NCBI GenBank assembly: GCA_029778935.1
Contig: JAKPBM010000191.1
Location: 1-6,645, forward strand
DNA from: Bacillota bacterium
GTDB taxonomy: Bacteria; Bacillota; Clostridia; Oscillospirales; QAMX01
Direction: 5' to 3'
Length of the DNA: 6,645 nucleotides
Part shown: positions 5,633 to 6,645 of the stretch, piece by piece
How positions within the stretch are numbered: the first letter of the stretch is position 1
Layout of the letters: every line of letters starts with the position of its first letter
The notes under the pieces: generated by a model
What the model saw: only the letters and a program-made list of their open reading frames with translations
Told to the model about the DNA's origin: nothing
Database searches by the model: none
Made by a program: the position numbers and the translations under genes

Positions 5633-6166
5633 ATGCCGTCTGAAAAAGTATTGCAGGAAAAGCAGCAACTGGTGGCGGAACTGGTAGAGAAGATCAAGGG
5701 TGCTCAGGCCGGTGTCGTGTGCGACTATAAGGGCATCACCGTTGACAACGATACCAAACTGCGCCGCGCGCTGCGCAAGGCCGGCGTCGAGTACGTGGTC
5801 GTCAAGAACACGCTGCTGCGCCGCGTGGCCGAGCAGACGGGCCTGGAAGGCCTGACTCCTTACCTGAACGGAATGACGTCGCTGGCGTTCAGCAGCGATC
5901 CCGTTGCCCCCGCCAAGGTGATCAACGACTTCATCACCAAGACCAAGGGCACCACGTTCTCCGTCAAGGCCGGTTTTGTGGAAGGCAAAGTCATCGACGC
6001 CAAGGGCGTTACCGCGCTGGCCGAGCTGCCGTCCCGCGAAGTGCTCATTGCTCAGGTTCTCGGTGGGCTCAACGCGCCCATTTCCGGCCTGGTCAACGTG
6101 CTCAACGGCAACATCCGCGGCCTGGTTGTCGCTCTGCAGGCCATCGTCGACAAGAAGAGCGCGTAA
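5633..6166 (+). CDS. rplJ: 50S ribosomal protein L10 (uL10), stalk base and autoregulator
   Basis: L10 anchors the L12 dimers to the ribosome and, in complex with them, binds its own mRNA leader. The product has 177 residues, slightly longer than E. coli L10 (165) but normal for Clostridia. The N-terminal RNA-binding domain (about 1-105) shows VVCDYKGITVDND (28-40), VVVKNTLLRR (55-64) and LNGMTSLAF (78-86). The C-terminal part (about 135-177) holds the long helix to which L12 N-terminal domains attach. ATG 5633 is preceded by GGAGGTG (5616-5622). A 264-base leader with L10 element, antiterminator and terminator lies in front, and rplL follows 68 bases later. Confidence 0.96.
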   Translation: MPSEKVLQEKQQLVAELVEKIKGAQAGVVCDYKGITVDNDTKLRRALRKAGVEYVVVKNTLLRRVAEQTGLEGLTPYLNGMTSLAFSSDPVAPAKVINDFITKTKGTTFSVKAGFVEGKVIDAKGVTALAELPSREVLIAQVLGGLNAPISGLVNVLNGNIRGLVVALQAIVDKKSA

Positions 6167-6234
6167 CACGTTACCGTACGTTTCACATTTTCAAAATCTA
6201 AAAAACTGAAATTTAAATTTGGAGGATTATTACA

Positions 6235-6618
6235 ATGGCAAGCGAAAAAATTACTGCTTTGATCGAACAAGTCAAGGCTCTGACCGTTCTGGAACTGGCC
6301 GAGCTCGTGAAGGCTCTCGAAGAGGAATTCGGCGTCTCCGCCGCCGCCCCCATGGCTGTTGCCGCTATGCCCGCTGCGGCCGCCGCTGCTCCCGCTGCGG
6401 AAGAGAAGACCGAGTTCACCCCCACCCTCGTTGACTTTGGCGCCAAGAAGCTGGACGTCATCAAGGTTGTCCGCGAGATCACCGGCCTGGGCCTGAAGGA
6501 AGCCAAGGACCTCGTCGAAGGCGTGCCGAAGCCCATCAAAGAGAACGTCTCCAAGGACGAAGCCGAGTCCATCAAGGCCAAGCTGGAAGCTGTCGGTGCC
6601 AAGGTCGAACTCAAGTAA
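6235..6618 (+). CDS. rplL: 50S ribosomal protein L7/L12 (bL12)
   Basis: L12 is the only multi-copy ribosomal protein; its dimers recruit and stimulate initiation, elongation and release factors. The 127-residue product has the N-terminal dimerisation and L10-binding domain (1-32). A flexible hinge (about 34-56) is extremely rich in Ala and Pro. The C-terminal factor-binding domain (about 59-127) contains [20 protein letters not shown] (75-94). ATG 6235 has GGAGG (6221-6225) nine bases upstream in a very AT-rich gap, compatible with strong translation. Within the factor-binding face the usual Ala/Asn-type position after K72-L73 is Asp74, a position I recall as variable. The gene is complete; only 27 bases follow in the window. 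Confidence 0.97.
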   Translation: MASEKITALIEQVKALTVLELAELVKALEEEFGVSAAAPMAVAAMPAAAAAAPAAEEKTEFTPTLVDFGAKKLDVIKVVREITGLGLKEAKDLVEGVPKPIKENVSKDEAESIKAKLEAVGAKVELK

Positions 6619-6645
6619 GTTTGCGCTTAGCAAAAAGAGCGTCAT

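Noticed and set aside
5179..5697. Minus-strand reading frame covering the L10 leader
   Set aside because: The region is explained by rplA, the conserved RNA leader, a terminator and rplJ; the translated text is unlike any protein family.
6337..6390. Low-complexity repeat in rplL
   Set aside because: This is the normal Ala/Pro-rich hinge of L7/L12, not a repeat element.

Overview
The window is a stretch of bacterial chromosome with every gene on the + strand. The proteins look like those of low-GC-lineage Gram-positives despite GC-rich codons. RNase Y (instead of RNase E), a four-cysteine L33, a short single-span SecE and a Firmicutes-style L10 leader with an intrinsic terminator all point to Firmicutes. 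The wording of NusG, L11 and L10 most resembles Clostridia of the Oscillospiraceae/Ruminococcaceae type. That placement is from recall of family sequences; no search was run.

Layout: 13-1566 is rny (RNase Y), closed by a GC-rich hairpin terminator at 1574-1606. 1646-2875 is a calcineurin-type metallophosphoesterase with a fibronectin-III-like tail. It is the only gene here whose job I cannot name, and it carries a Ser where the family's metal-binding Asn normally sits. A near-consensus, extended -10 sigma-A-type promoter at 2899-2927 then starts the classic block rpmG (L33), secE, nusG, rplK (L11), rplA (L1), rplJ (L10), rplL (L7/L12). The last 27 bases (6619-6645) hold nothing I can assign; rpoB is the usual next gene.

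The block couples ribosome building, protein export and transcription control. L11 and L1 are 50S stalk proteins, and L10 carries the L12 dimers that recruit translation factors. NusG tunes RNA polymerase, and SecE is a core translocon subunit. The RNA regulation is unusually legible. Two separate copies of an L1-binding motif resembling the 23S L1 stalk precede rplK (4079-4146) and rplA (4624-4650). The 264-base gap before rplJ holds an L10 leader (5424-5494), a 12-bp intrinsic terminator (5548-5582) and a pairing that could act as antiterminator between them (5481-5553).

I see no mobile element, CRISPR array, tRNA, rRNA or defence system, and no wholly new system. The points most worth a second look are the doubled L1 site, the predicted L10 leader switch, the altered active site of the phosphoesterase and an unusual Cys in the NusG KOW domain. 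The longest gap without a gene is 264 bases (5369-5632).
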